Made by a program: the position numbers and the translations under genes
The notes under the pieces: model-generated
The model's database searches: none
What the model saw: the letters and a program-made list of their open reading frames with translations, nothing else
What the model was told of the DNA's origin: nothing
Assembly (NCBI GenBank): GCA_977006965.1
Contig: OZ345368.1
Coordinates: 2,294,001-2,358,000, forward strand
Direction of reading: 5' to 3'
Length of the DNA stretch: 64,000 nucleotides
From: Phymatolithon calcareum
Lineage: Eukaryota; Rhodophyta; Florideophyceae; Hapalidiales
Shown here: one piece after another, positions 53,391 to 63,322 of the stretch
How positions within the stretch are numbered: the stretch's first letter is position 1
How the letters are laid out: each line of letters opens with the position of its first letter

Positions 53391-54050
53391 ATGTAGGGAT
53401 GTTCCTGTCAAGCGGCAACACGCTCTCTTCTCGTCAATCCACAAGAATCAACAACTGGCAGATCGGGCAAACTGCCGCCCAATCTCGATGCTCAGCCGTG
53501 TCCGAAAAGTTATCGAAAAGGCTATAGACCTGCTCATCTGCAAAAATCATTCATGCAACTGGATTCAGCCTTAATTCCGAAGAGGAAAAACCACGGAAAT
53601 GGCACAATCCAGAAAAAGGGACAAGAAAGCATCGCAGTACTGGACGTAGATTCGGCATATGCTAAGGCCCAACTAAAAGCTAAGGCAGAGACTCCGTCAG
53701 AGGCAACATCGCACAAAAAGTCACATTGTAGAGGTCCTTCTGACACCATCTTGGATATTCACTGTTGGCGATCCAACAAAGTCTTTGTTCTTGATTGGTG
53801 GAAACGGAAGATCCCTTTCGACTGCACGTTGGCAATTCCATCAATCCTTCGAACCAAGGTTACGGCTCCGACTACTAGCTCTCAAGTGGCATGTCAGCGA
53901 TTCCCCTTGATCTATACAACCGTTCTCGAGCGCAGATTCGGAGATAAGGTTCCACAGCACCTGTCTACACTGGAAGGCATGTTGAGCAAGACCTTTCTCA
54001 ATGAACAGGAAACCACGGATACAGAACGAGCCTTAGATGAATTGAACTGA
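53391..54050 (+). pseudogene. Internally deleted LINE relic
   Basis: One frame carries NCRPISMLSRVRKVIEKAID (compare SYRPISLLSHARKIFESAVD at 37-38 kb). Another, from about 53620, reads IAVLDVDSAYAKAQLKAKAE (RT motif A, LDLKSAYDRVPREL). The sequence then jumps to the C-terminus (CQRFPLIYTTVLERRFGD ... TERALDELN). The rest of the RT, including FADD, is deleted. Confidence 0.65.
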
Positions 54051-55015
54051 TTGCGCAATCAGTTGAAATGGGAGACGTTTGGGGATTAATTGGACACAAT
54101 GTTCAAATTTCAAGACGTAAGCAAAAGTGAAGATGACCACCAACAATCGAAAAAGAATATGCGAGGTACCTGATCCTTCAGTTACTGTAACAGGAAGGAG
54201 AAGAGCTGCTACGATGCATATTTGGTATGGCTCTGAGAGCTCTATAATAAGTAAACTTTTTACGCAGTAAGAAAAAACTCTTTTTCGCTCATATGAAGAA
54301 AACTTGCAGGCGAGCATCACAAGAGGACAAACATGTTTCCTAGGGCCATTCTTACAGTTTCCTGAGTAAACTACTCTAATCTGCTAGGTGCCGCGAAACG
54401 GCAATGAACAGATCAGAACCAAAGAAGAGTTTATTGCCTTTCGCGCGCCGAGAGTTGTACAACCTAGCGAAGGTCCAAGTTCTGTTCAAGAATGTCGTCG
54501 CGCACCAGTTCTGCCTGGTGATCCACTATGATTGCTGGCTGCCCAAAACAGGGACTGGGCGTGGTGCGACGCCTACTCCGGCCGCTTTTCTTCGTGCGCT
54601 CCGGAAGGAGCACTGAGCTTGTTGATTCTTCTTCCGACCGTCTTCCGATTCAACGTGGTGCCCGAGTGCTGTGGAATTTATAACATTCCGAATCTGGTCT
54701 CTGAATTTCGTCAAACGGTCATGAGAACACGCGACTGTCTGCCAAACGGAGTCACTTGAGGCACATTGTTTCTTGTCTTGTCAAGGTCGCTATTCCTTGA
54801 CTTCGAAACTGCGACACTGGGAGTGGTCGAGTGCGATTCTAATTCGAACAGTGAATGGATTCGAAACTTTCTTTACCTTCAATGAAGAGAGCTATGGGCT
54901 ACAGAGAAAAAGCAAATCGGTCGATTTCATGTCGAAAATCAGGAGCAACCTAATGTAATCCGATCGGCCAAATGCCTCCACATTTCGCGGAGGCCGGGGA
55001 ACAAGAAAACATTAA
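54051..55015. other. No supported gene
   Basis: Only short frames without motifs (for example 54404-54616 and 54532-54759, overlapping in different frames). No repeat recognised. Confidence 0.4.
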
Positions 55016-55564
55016 TCAGCATGTGCGTGGGTAGCAACACTTATCAAAGCACAATGAGAAGATCGGTTTCCAAATTGACTTTGTCGCGGACTTGAGCGAA
55101 TCTGAAAGCCCTGCGTACTTGTAGATATACGGCTTCTGATTATGCTTGCACCATTCGCACACATTACTGTTGTTGTAGTATACTTCGCCGTCCTTCACTT
55201 CTATACCGAGGTGACTGAACTTCTTCTTCATTGTGTCTAAGAACCATTTAGCAGAATCAATGAAATCGGTGTGCATGTACGCTTCACGACAAATGAAAGC
55301 TCCGATACCAACAAGCGGAAGCGCTGCAGTAGCACCAGTAGCGGCGAGCTGGGCGCCGTGATAACCTACGCTGGCTCCTGTCATCGCATAGCTGGTCATG
55401 GTCTTAAACGACGAGCCGACCTTCTTCTCCACGTGCTTCAATGCATGCTGAACAACACTGGGCGCAGTGTTGCATGTCACCTCCTTGTACTTGCAGCCTG
55501 CGCCCATGAGCATGCCGCCTTTCGAATTCCCAAGCCATATCTTGTCGATCTCGTGCAAGCACAT
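55016..55564 (-). CDS. Hypothetical Cys-containing protein, 182 aa (block D3)
   Basis: I chose ATG 55562-55564 (MCLHEIDKIWLGNSKGGMLM); the frame extends upstream without an ATG. Residues about 70-100 (GASVGYHGAQLAATGATAAL then PLVGIGAFICREAY) are small-residue-rich and weakly hydrophobic, perhaps a membrane-interacting helix pair. The C-terminal half is charged, with CEWCKH and CFDKCCYPRTC as possible metal or disulphide sites. A truncated pseudogene at 17386-17825 covers the N-terminal part. The family is not recognised; the comparison with the pseudogene supports coding status of this copy. Confidence 0.55.
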   Translation of the reverse strand: MCLHEIDKIWLGNSKGGMLMGAGCKYKEVTCNTAPSVVQHALKHVEKKVGSSFKTMTSYAMTGASVGYHGAQLAATGATAALPLVGIGAFICREAYMHTDFIDSAKWFLDTMKKKFSHLGIEVKDGEVYYNNSNVCEWCKHNQKPYIYKYAGLSDSLKSATKSIWKPIFSLCFDKCCYPRTC

Positions 55565-55682
55565 ATTCAATTTGCTTTCGTGTTTGGATCTCGGTGCCAA
55601 TAGACGATGTGATGGGATACGTTTTTGGGCTGGGTGGGATGTCTAGCAAACTCAGAATCAGGTTAGGTGTGTATGTCTACAA

Positions 55683-56499
55683 ATAGCTGTGCAAATTCTC
55701 CCGCTGCATACATTTTGCATTGTTGAGCGGATTGATAAGAGTCTGTATGACAGTCTATCATTTGAGGAAACGTCATTAACAAAAAGTAGAAGGTAATCAC
55801 ATAGATATGGAGGCAGAGGAGGACGACGAAATACGGTACGTGAAAGCCGTGGTCTCTTAATTTACGTGATACCTGTGCAGATTTGTCCAATTTCATGCTG
55901 CTATCTGCATGGGGTCATAGGGAGAACAATTACGGACCTGATACTTACTCTTCCCTGATGGAAAGAGTGTAACTTCATTGCTGCATAGAATGCGTTTCGT
56001 CAGCGTTTCGGATTTAAGAAGGGAGTGCTGGTTGCTGGTTGCTAGTTGTATGCTCAAATGCCAAGGGCAATGTCCTACGTACTGGTTTAACAAGACGAGG
56101 ACGTAACTCAGCGGAAAGCTTGAGGAGTAACACGCAGAGCTGTGAGTGCGACAAATTAACGCAACGTCATACGCTTGTGTTTGGAGTATACCAAGGGCTA
56201 GGTACTCATCTTGCAGCAGGGACTCTTGCGCCTTGATGCGATGAATTGGGACTTCCCTCTGCAGATATCGCAATTACCAGTCGTCTACATCGCTATAGCA
56301 ACGGTTAGTGGAGTCGTTTTGCCAGCACACGGGCAACAGAAAGGATTGTCAATACTGAAGAACTCAGTTTGCAGAGCCTCTGGTAAGACCCGTAATATCA
56401 GTGGGACGAGAAGAAAGAGGCACTAGCACACGACCTGAGAAAGAGAAACTAGAGATCGGACCTTCTAGTCGGACCTGAAAAAGAGAAAGAGAAGTGAAT
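55683..56499. other. No supported gene
   Basis: A minus frame of 126 codons (55893-56273) and others have no motif. Between 56440 and 56490 GACCTGAGAAAGAGAAA and GACCTGAAAAAGAGAAA form a short direct repeat. D2 starts at 56500. Confidence 0.35.
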
Positions 56500-59149
56500 A
56501 GCAGTGCTCGCATAGTACGCTGGTAAGGAGATAGCAACGCTCAGATATTCTGCGTTGGGCAGTGATGGAGGTTAAGTGGTGACAAGGGCGATCGAACTGG
56601 TGTCCAACGCGTCCACAACCATCCATAGCAACGAGGTGGAAATTGACTTGCTTGTCGTCAGTCTGTTGACTGTTTTTCCGCCTTTCTTCGTTTCAGCAAA
56701 TCTAATAGCCCAGTTGAAATTATGTCCGCCATTTCGCGTACACGGCTCATAGTGTGGTGATGAAAGTAAGATCGCATGACTGTAGGCTTGGTGAGAGAGA
56801 AGTCTGAAATGAACAGGTCATATCGGCATTTACTTCTCCATGGAGGATAAGCGCCCACATGTGCTATGGTGGTAAAACTCTCCGCGCACCTTTGCGAATA
56901 TTTCGGTATGATACCAGAAGGAATGTTGACGTCTTTGGTACGAGCCCTGCTGTACCACAAGCAGAATTGAATTACGTTCCGCGAAGGGCACACGAATTTC
57001 GCCGTGTAGTGGTGTGGCGCAATACTCGTCGGAAGCAGTTACGCACGTACCCAGAATGGATCCAGTCCAGGAGCATCATTGAGACACCCTAGATATTGAG
57101 TAACGTAATCTGAGTGAAACTCGGATATCCTACAAATAGAGACAGAGAGAAACGGAGGGAAAACAAAAATAATTGTCACCGTCCTTAGCACTTCTCTCTA
57201 CACTTTGTGCCGATGTGCGGGACCATCCTCTTCAGGTAGCGGGACAGCCAGTCAATTAGATCTTTATGACGGAAAGTGTATCACTCCGCACGGGAGCAAA
57301 TGGAGGAATATTGCCTGTGTAAGTGAAGTGGTACTGGCAGTATTGAGCAGCGGAAAATAGGAGGTTCAAAATTCGAAAATATTTCTAAATTTAGTCATTT
57401 ACCTCTTCGTCGTTTCTCTATATTTTCTGTACGTTAAAAAATATAGTGAAACGACGGAGAGGAATTATTTCAAACTGAATATATTGGGCTTTTTTGTAAA
57501 TATACCACTGACGAAGAAGAAGAAAAGTAGATTTTATTTGAAAGTTACAAACGCATCTGCTGACGTTTGGGGAAACTTTTCGGGTGCACAGCTGTCAGCA
57601 ACCGCTGAGCAATCGGAAGGGATCTGTTTTTCCACAATTTTTTGATGAGAAGCAGCAAAATCACAGGGCATTATCCCGGGGCATCATGATGATCATGATG
57701 ATACGCGGGGATTTTGCTGAATGATTCAGACTGAATGACATACGCATTTCGCAGAATGTAAGAATACATGTCCATGAAAAGCTTACAGCTGTGCTCCCTC
57801 TCCACGACTGGATGCCTCAAAACTGGCATTACATTGTTTCGCAACTTTCTTGTAAGAAACGTGTAAAACAGCAGTTCATCAAAGAGATGAGGCTTGGTAA
57901 CGCTAAATTGGAGCATGTTTTGGCGTAGATGCATGCTCGAGCATGTGCACTCGGCAAATGTCATGGAGCGCCCAGTTTAGAAAACAAACAAGATACATTT
58001 TAATCCCCAAATATCTCTAATTTCAACTGCATGATGAACCAGTTCAATTAATAGATGGCGTGCGCTTTAAGTGATTTCGTTCTCAGTCATAACGATTTTG
58101 CGCAAGCTGGACGGACTTCTGCTACTTTGCCCCCGTATCTGTGCTTGAGTTGTGTAGTTTTTTTTCGGGGGAAATCGTGTAAGTGCCCATTTGAGAGCTG
58201 GCAGTCGGTGTCGTAACCATGGAAATCGAAGGATTGTTTGAAGGGATGACGGGCAGTTGAGATTGACTTTCTGTTTCTGCCAACTGTCAAGCTGCTTACC
58301 TATTTCCTGACGTAATGAGTTATGCAGTCATTTTGGTGATACCTTCTTTGCAACTACTTCCATGGCGTCGTCCATGTGGTTCACAATTAGAATTGCCGAC
58401 AAGTCTTCCGTCATCCAGTAAATGTTATATCCTAATGTCGCTCCTCGCCTTACCTCTCTCGATCATCTTGTGCGTGAGTATGCTTCTTCGATCTTCCACT
58501 CCAAGTAGCTTGCAGAGCATTTTGAATATTTAAACCCTGCCCATTGCAATCGAGCCAAAGATTTGGTGGAAGAAGATTCGTTCCAGTTCATGTATGACGT
58601 CTTCGATCTCCCTAGCCCATGATATGAGATGCAAGATGTATTCCCATCAACGTTGTACACATGATGCAATAGACGATGGCGCGTCGCGCTTGTACGCCCT
58701 GGTGGTTACATGTAACATGTTTCATGAAATGTTTGGGCTCCTAAGTTCTGGGTTCGGTCCATTCGAGACCCGGGAATCATCTCTCAACGTAGTAGTGGGC
58801 CCCGGCGATCAACCCTTTTATTCACTTGGACGCGTACTTCGAATGGATGAGCGTCGCACGGTGCGCAAATTACTACTCCAGTAAGTCAACCCAACCACGG
58901 ATTCATTCTTTATCGATAACGTGCCCAGCCGAAAAGTACGAAGAGCTCTTTCAAAAGTCGCATGAATAGAAATAATGGATACAACTCAGGTATTCGAATC
59001 CCTGCTAGCCTCACTAGGGAAACGCACGATAATATAAAATATATACGAAAAGCTCGCAAAAACGGGCAGCATGACTCTAATCATTCTTGGCTTCCAATGC
59101 GCATCTGTTGCTCTCTTTCGTTTGTTACTGGGGGAGAATCAAAAGTTTT

Positions 59150-59760
59150 TACTTTAGAAGCCCTCAACGCCGACACACGCCAACACCAGAGCAGCTTCGC
59201 ATTGCGCTGTAACCCTTCCGGGGAAGACTACAACGTATCGCCTCTATCATCGCACTATCATCTCATCTTGCATCTCGATTTCTAGCATCATTAATATGTA
59301 CATCGCTTGTTTCACTTCCTCTTCTACTCTGTCATCCATATGTGGTTGCGCTAGGTTGCGCTGAAGGTTTACAGCAGCATCGCTGCTAGTTCGTCGTAGT
59401 TGTCGACATACACCGAGGGGCTTCGCGGGGGGAAGCGGCCGAAAAACTACTTGACTGTCCAAAGCCTGTGTTTTTTTGACATGCTCTGGATTATGGGGTT
59501 TTGATTCTCGTTTACATCCACAGTGATTTTGGTCTTTTCGACTTTCTCCACCTCGCTCCATGGCCGGTAAATTCGCGGTTTCTCCTCCTTGTGGGTGACC
59601 TTTCCGTCCGCGGCCCTCTTGGCTGTGCGAGGTCGTCATCCTTTCCCTTGTAGTTCTTAATTTCCTCCAGGTCTGCTCGTTATTTGCACACTTCGATATT
59701 GCGATCTTGTTGTTCATTACTCCGATTTCTCAATACGTCAAGCGTATTCTTCGAGCTTCA
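59150..59760 (-). pseudogene. Old LINE 3' relic, right D2 copy
   Basis: Counterpart of 40195-40790. Here the minus frame 59247-59717 is open, but its reading mixes frames relative to intact LINEs: only the last third (VNLQRNLAQPHMDDRVEEEV ... MLEIEMQDEMIV) matches the C-terminus, so it is not a functional gene. Confidence 0.65.
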
Positions 59761-59846
59761 TTTAAGCCTTCTAAAGGATCATGCGGTTTTCTGACAGACA
59801 ATCCTCAATGTTGGTGCAACTTCCATCAAGTTTATTCATGAAACAA

Positions 59847-61490
59847 CTAGCAACTAAACCCTCCTCCACCACACGCTCCAATCCCTCCACCAATAAACAT
59901 TCCAATCCCTCCATGAACATACCCTGCACCTCCAAATCCTCCTCCACCAAATTCTCCTCCACATCCGCCTGCACCGTAGCCGCAAGCTCCAGCTCCACAT
60001 GCTCCACCGCCTCCGCCACATCCGCAACCGTCACCCGCATCACCCGCAAATCCACCGCATGCACCTCCGATTCCGACGTAATACCCACTTGAGCCGTAGA
60101 AGCCCATAGCGTACAGTCCACCGCACGCGCCACCCGCCACCTGTCCGCCTCTCGATAGTCTGACAGCCTTCTTGAACTCCTGACGACATTCTTTGTGCAT
60201 ATCGAGCGCCTTCTTATCGGCACAATCTGTGCACACCACCTTCTTGACGAATTCCTTCCGCCAATCATCATTCGCGATCACCATATTACTCTTATCGTTC
60301 GAAAACACTCGTGTGTGCTTATCGGACAGCTTACCCTTGTAGGTCGTATGCCCGTCCTCATACTCCTCGTTGTACGCAGCACGCCATAATTCCACCGTGC
60401 GCAGAAACCCGTTATGCAATTCCCCGCCCTCCTCTCGGTCATCATCCTCTGTGTGATTGATGAATCGTCCGACAAAGTTGTGACAATCCCTGGCATACGC
60501 AATAGAGGAACGCAAAATATGTGCATGCCACACAAGGTCGATGTCGTACATGGGCACCAAGAACACACCCTTATTCTGCCGCATGAGGGTGAGAAACTTT
60601 TTGTATCGATCAGTACCGCGAAGCAGTGAACTATCCTCTTCATAATACGAAGAACTGATATTGTACAAAAACTGCTTTTGTCGTCTGGCAGCTGCCACAA
60701 GGTTGTACTCAATCGGAGCGACCCAACGCGGTCGAATGCCCTCTTCGAATTTAAACAAAGAAATTTTATCACCGTCCTTGAATCTTGGCCACAAATAACT
60801 GGGAAGAAAATTCTTCGTATGCTTAATACACCTCCTTCGTCGAAACAATCGTCTTCCTTCGTTCGTTCGCACCGCGCGCGCAAATACCGTCCATTGCAAC
60901 CGCGCCGTGACACTTGTACCTTCATTCGCATTCTGTACGTTCACATAGTCAAGACCCGTCGCCATTCTACCCGGTAGCGCGGTACCGCCGGCAGGAATCT
61001 TGCTGCCGAACATGGTCATACAATCCTTTTCATAATTCAGCGGACTGAGTCGATGAAGTGACCAACAAAACGCGACGTCCAGCGGCGGAACTGGACAGAC
61101 GGCGTGAGGGACGGTGTTGTTTCCTAGTGGACTAAATGGTGCGAGATACTCTTTCTTCTGCTCAGCGTCGCGTCTGAGATTTTTGTAGATTCCGTCACGC
61201 TTCGCACAGTTGTAAATTAGGTTCAGCTTCTCGGTCGCAGTTTGAATAAGCGCGTTTGAGCGCTCGAGTGCGACATCGCTTAACTTGATTACACTCGAAC
61301 CATTAAGATAGGCGGCCAGCATTGGCAGGAAAATTTCGGTATAGCGGAAAATCGCAGACTGCAGCGCGCGCCCCTCCCACAGGGGGACAGAGCAGGAATC
61401 CACATCGCGCAAGAGGGCGCGGAGCTTCGCCGAGGCGTCGGGGAGAGGAGTGTCCCAGTCCGCCTTCTCTATGGCTTGCTTGGATTCCAT
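59847..61490 (-). CDS. Glycine-rich-domain (GRDP-like) protein, copy B, 547 aa
   Basis: Intact frame from ATG 61488-61490 (MESKQAIEKADWDTPLPDAS). Two blocks define the DUF1399/GRDP family: PPLDVAFCWSLHRLSPLNYE (about 136-155) and VPMYDIDLVWHAHILRSS (about 312-329), followed by GRFINHTEDDDREEGGEL. Each carries D and W/H residues at the usual spacing. Residues about 420-436 hold CTDCADKKALDMHKEC, a possible zinc site. From about 448 a low-complexity tail rich in Gly, Cys, Ala and Tyr follows (GGACGGLYAMGFYGSS...). Plant GRDPs are linked to stress and auxin responses, but the biochemical function of the family is not settled. Upstream lie palindromes and a CCAAT motif. Confidence 0.85.
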   Translation of the reverse strand: MESKQAIEKADWDTPLPDASAKLRALLRDVDSCSVPLWEGRALQSAIFRYTEIFLPMLAAYLNGSSVIKLSDVALERSNALIQTATEKLNLIYNCAKRDGIYKNLRRDAEQKKEYLAPFSPLGNNTVPHAVCPVPPLDVAFCWSLHRLSPLNYEKDCMTMFGSKIPAGGTALPGRMATGLDYVNVQNANEGTSVTARLQWTVFARAVRTNEGRRLFRRRRCIKHTKNFLPSYLWPRFKDGDKISLFKFEEGIRPRWVAPIEYNLVAAARRQKQFLYNISSSYYEEDSSLLRGTDRYKKFLTLMRQNKGVFLVPMYDIDLVWHAHILRSSIAYARDCHNFVGRFINHTEDDDREEGGELHNGFLRTVELWRAAYNEEYEDGHTTYKGKLSDKHTRVFSNDKSNMVIANDDWRKEFVKKVVCTDCADKKALDMHKECRQEFKKAVRLSRGGQVAGGACGGLYAMGFYGSSGYYVGIGGACGGFAGDAGDGCGCGGGGGACGAGACGYGAGGCGGEFGGGGFGGAGYVHGGIGMFIGGGIGACGGGGFSC

Positions 61491-61611
61491 CTTGACCACA
61501 GTGGAATTCCTTCCTGACCAGCTTCTGTGAGTCGCATCATGTAATAGTCCTTATTTGTCTCTCCCGCAAACTGCCGCTGTGTTTTTGATTAAGTTATACA
61601 GTAAAGTCATG

Positions 61612-61676
61612 CGAAAACTTTGAAATCATGATTTCAAATATGTCGCATGACTTTCTGAAACGTGCACGTTTCGGAA
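61612..61676. promoter_or_regulatory. Palindromes upstream of GRDP copy B
   Basis: AAAGTCATGCGA is inverted as TCGCATGACTTT around the perfect 18-bp palindrome TTGAAATCATGATTTCAA, and GAAACGTGCACGTTTC follows directly. The position corresponds to the palindrome at 44044-44087 in copy A, but the sequences differ. CCAAT (minus strand) lies at 61720-61724. Confidence 0.55.
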
Positions 61677-61743
61677 AAATTCAGGATGAGGCCAAATTAC
61701 AAATTGTTGCCTTCGCTTTATTGGCTGGGGGCTGGGGGCTGGG

Positions 61744-62881
61744 TCACTCCTGAAAATGATAAATTACAGAGACGCAAAACAGTACGCAAATTGTGCAAAT
61801 GTATTCCGCTGTCACGCGCACGCCAAATTATGGAGCCCTGAAAACATTGTCGCATTTTGCGTCAGACAATTCCGTTACGGAACCAAAATATTAATTGATT
61901 TGATGTCCTATTTTGGGTGCTTATAGTGCCCAAAGCATCCGACATGGGCCCTCACTTTGGTGCTGAAGAGTACAAGTATTACATTACACCGCTGGAGACC
62001 GAGGGATTTTGGAGCAGTATAATACTCCAAAGGGTAATCAGGCGGGCTGTATAGTGCTCCAGGAAACTATTCAAACGTTCACTCGAAGGGTGAGTGGAAA
62101 GTGAAGAAATTATAGGTAGATGCATAGATTCGTTGCACGGAGAAGGCTTTATGGTGCTAGACGAAATAAGTACTTTGTCATTGTAACGAATACGCCAAGA
62201 TGTCTCTTCTCGAGTGTTCTTTCGTAAGTTCGGCTTTACCCTTTACTCATGGCGTTGAAAAGCAGAGCTGTCTATCTCCATCTGGTCCGCAAACAAGTTC
62301 GGTAAGAATGGGATTGATTCTGCTGCATAAACGGCATCTGCAGCGAAGGATCGCAAATGAACCCATGCGGTACCGAATGTTCCTGCACGCCCGCCGGCTC
62401 CGTGACCGAAGAATCTGCCGAAGAGCTCTGCAGCATCCCCATATGTCTGCTTTTCGTACGCTTTTCGGATCGGGTTGCGAGCGCTCGTTAATCACCTTAA
62501 CAGGTGTTAACCATGTTACGTTTCGATACATACTTGTAAAGTATGCCACTCTGTACAACAAGCACTCACCCTATTCAACCGATGGGGCTATTCGACCTAC
62601 TCTTTTAAGCTGCAGCGCATCTTTCTGATCATCCATGGATGAAGTGCATGAGGCAGATCACTGCACTACTCCGACTGAGAGAAACGCGCCGTAGCGAAAA
62701 TGATAGAAATGTGTCGTACAACACATTTGGTTCACAGAGGGAAGCTCTATGACCAAATGTCGCGCGATTTGCACATTTTACGTGTCACAAATCGAAGACA
62801 CGAGACAAATGCACCGTGGCGTGACGACGCACTTTGTGCAGAAATGACGCATTTTGTGCAATTTTACATTTTCAGGAGTGA
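61744..62881. mobile_element. Decayed Harbinger-like element
   Basis: TCACTCCTGAAAATG at the left end (61744) is inverted at the right end (62867-62881), and similarity continues inwards (AAATT-CA, ACGCAAAA, TTGTGCA). Inside, 62200-62628 (plus) has a frame whose C-terminal half reads FRTLFGSGCERSLITLTGVN, HVTFRYILVKYATLYNKHSP; this resembles the region just before the DDE domain of Harbinger-type (DDE_Tnp_4) transposases. The catalytic domain is missing. No clear 3-bp target duplication. Confidence 0.5.
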
Positions 62882-63162
62882 TATTTCCCCGCTTGTGAAC
62901 AAAACCCAAGTCGTAGAAGGCAGGGGGATTTCAATAGCGCTGAAGTATTGAATGCAGAAAGACTGCTTCCATTTTTTCCATTTCAATGAACCAAGACGGA
63001 ATGTAAGTTGCCTCACATAATATAAATTTTATGAAATGCTGTGTTTTTCAAACGAAACGGTTTCGGGAACATGATTTTGAATTCCATAACTTTAGTTCCA
63101 TAACTTTAGTTATGGTATTAGCGGAGATGTTGAGTTATGACACCCATGTTTCTAAAAATTTA

Positions 63163-63322
63163 ATTGGACGAGATTATGGAAATGATTGGACCACATTCAT
63201 CGAGTCAGCGATTTCATTGGGCGAGATTTCAAAATGATTGGACCACATTCATCGTGTTCTGTGATTTCATTGGACGAGACGGTCCAAATGATTGGACCAC
63301 ATTCATAGCGTTCTGTGATTTC
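63163..63322. repeat. Three tandem 53-bp units
   Basis: Units start ATTGG-CGAGA at 63163, 63216 and 63269, with the core AAATGATTGGACCACATTCAT in each and a partial fourth start at 63323. Identity is high, so the array is young. Confidence 0.85.

Larger units (their letters stand above)
56500..61735. repeat. Duplicated block D2, right copy
   Basis: Second copy of 35023-44210, in the same orientation, lacking the three insertions of the left copy. It keeps the shared old LINE relic (about 59150-59760), the 25-base-arm hairpin (57402-57462), and the intact glycine-rich-domain gene. Confidence 0.9.
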
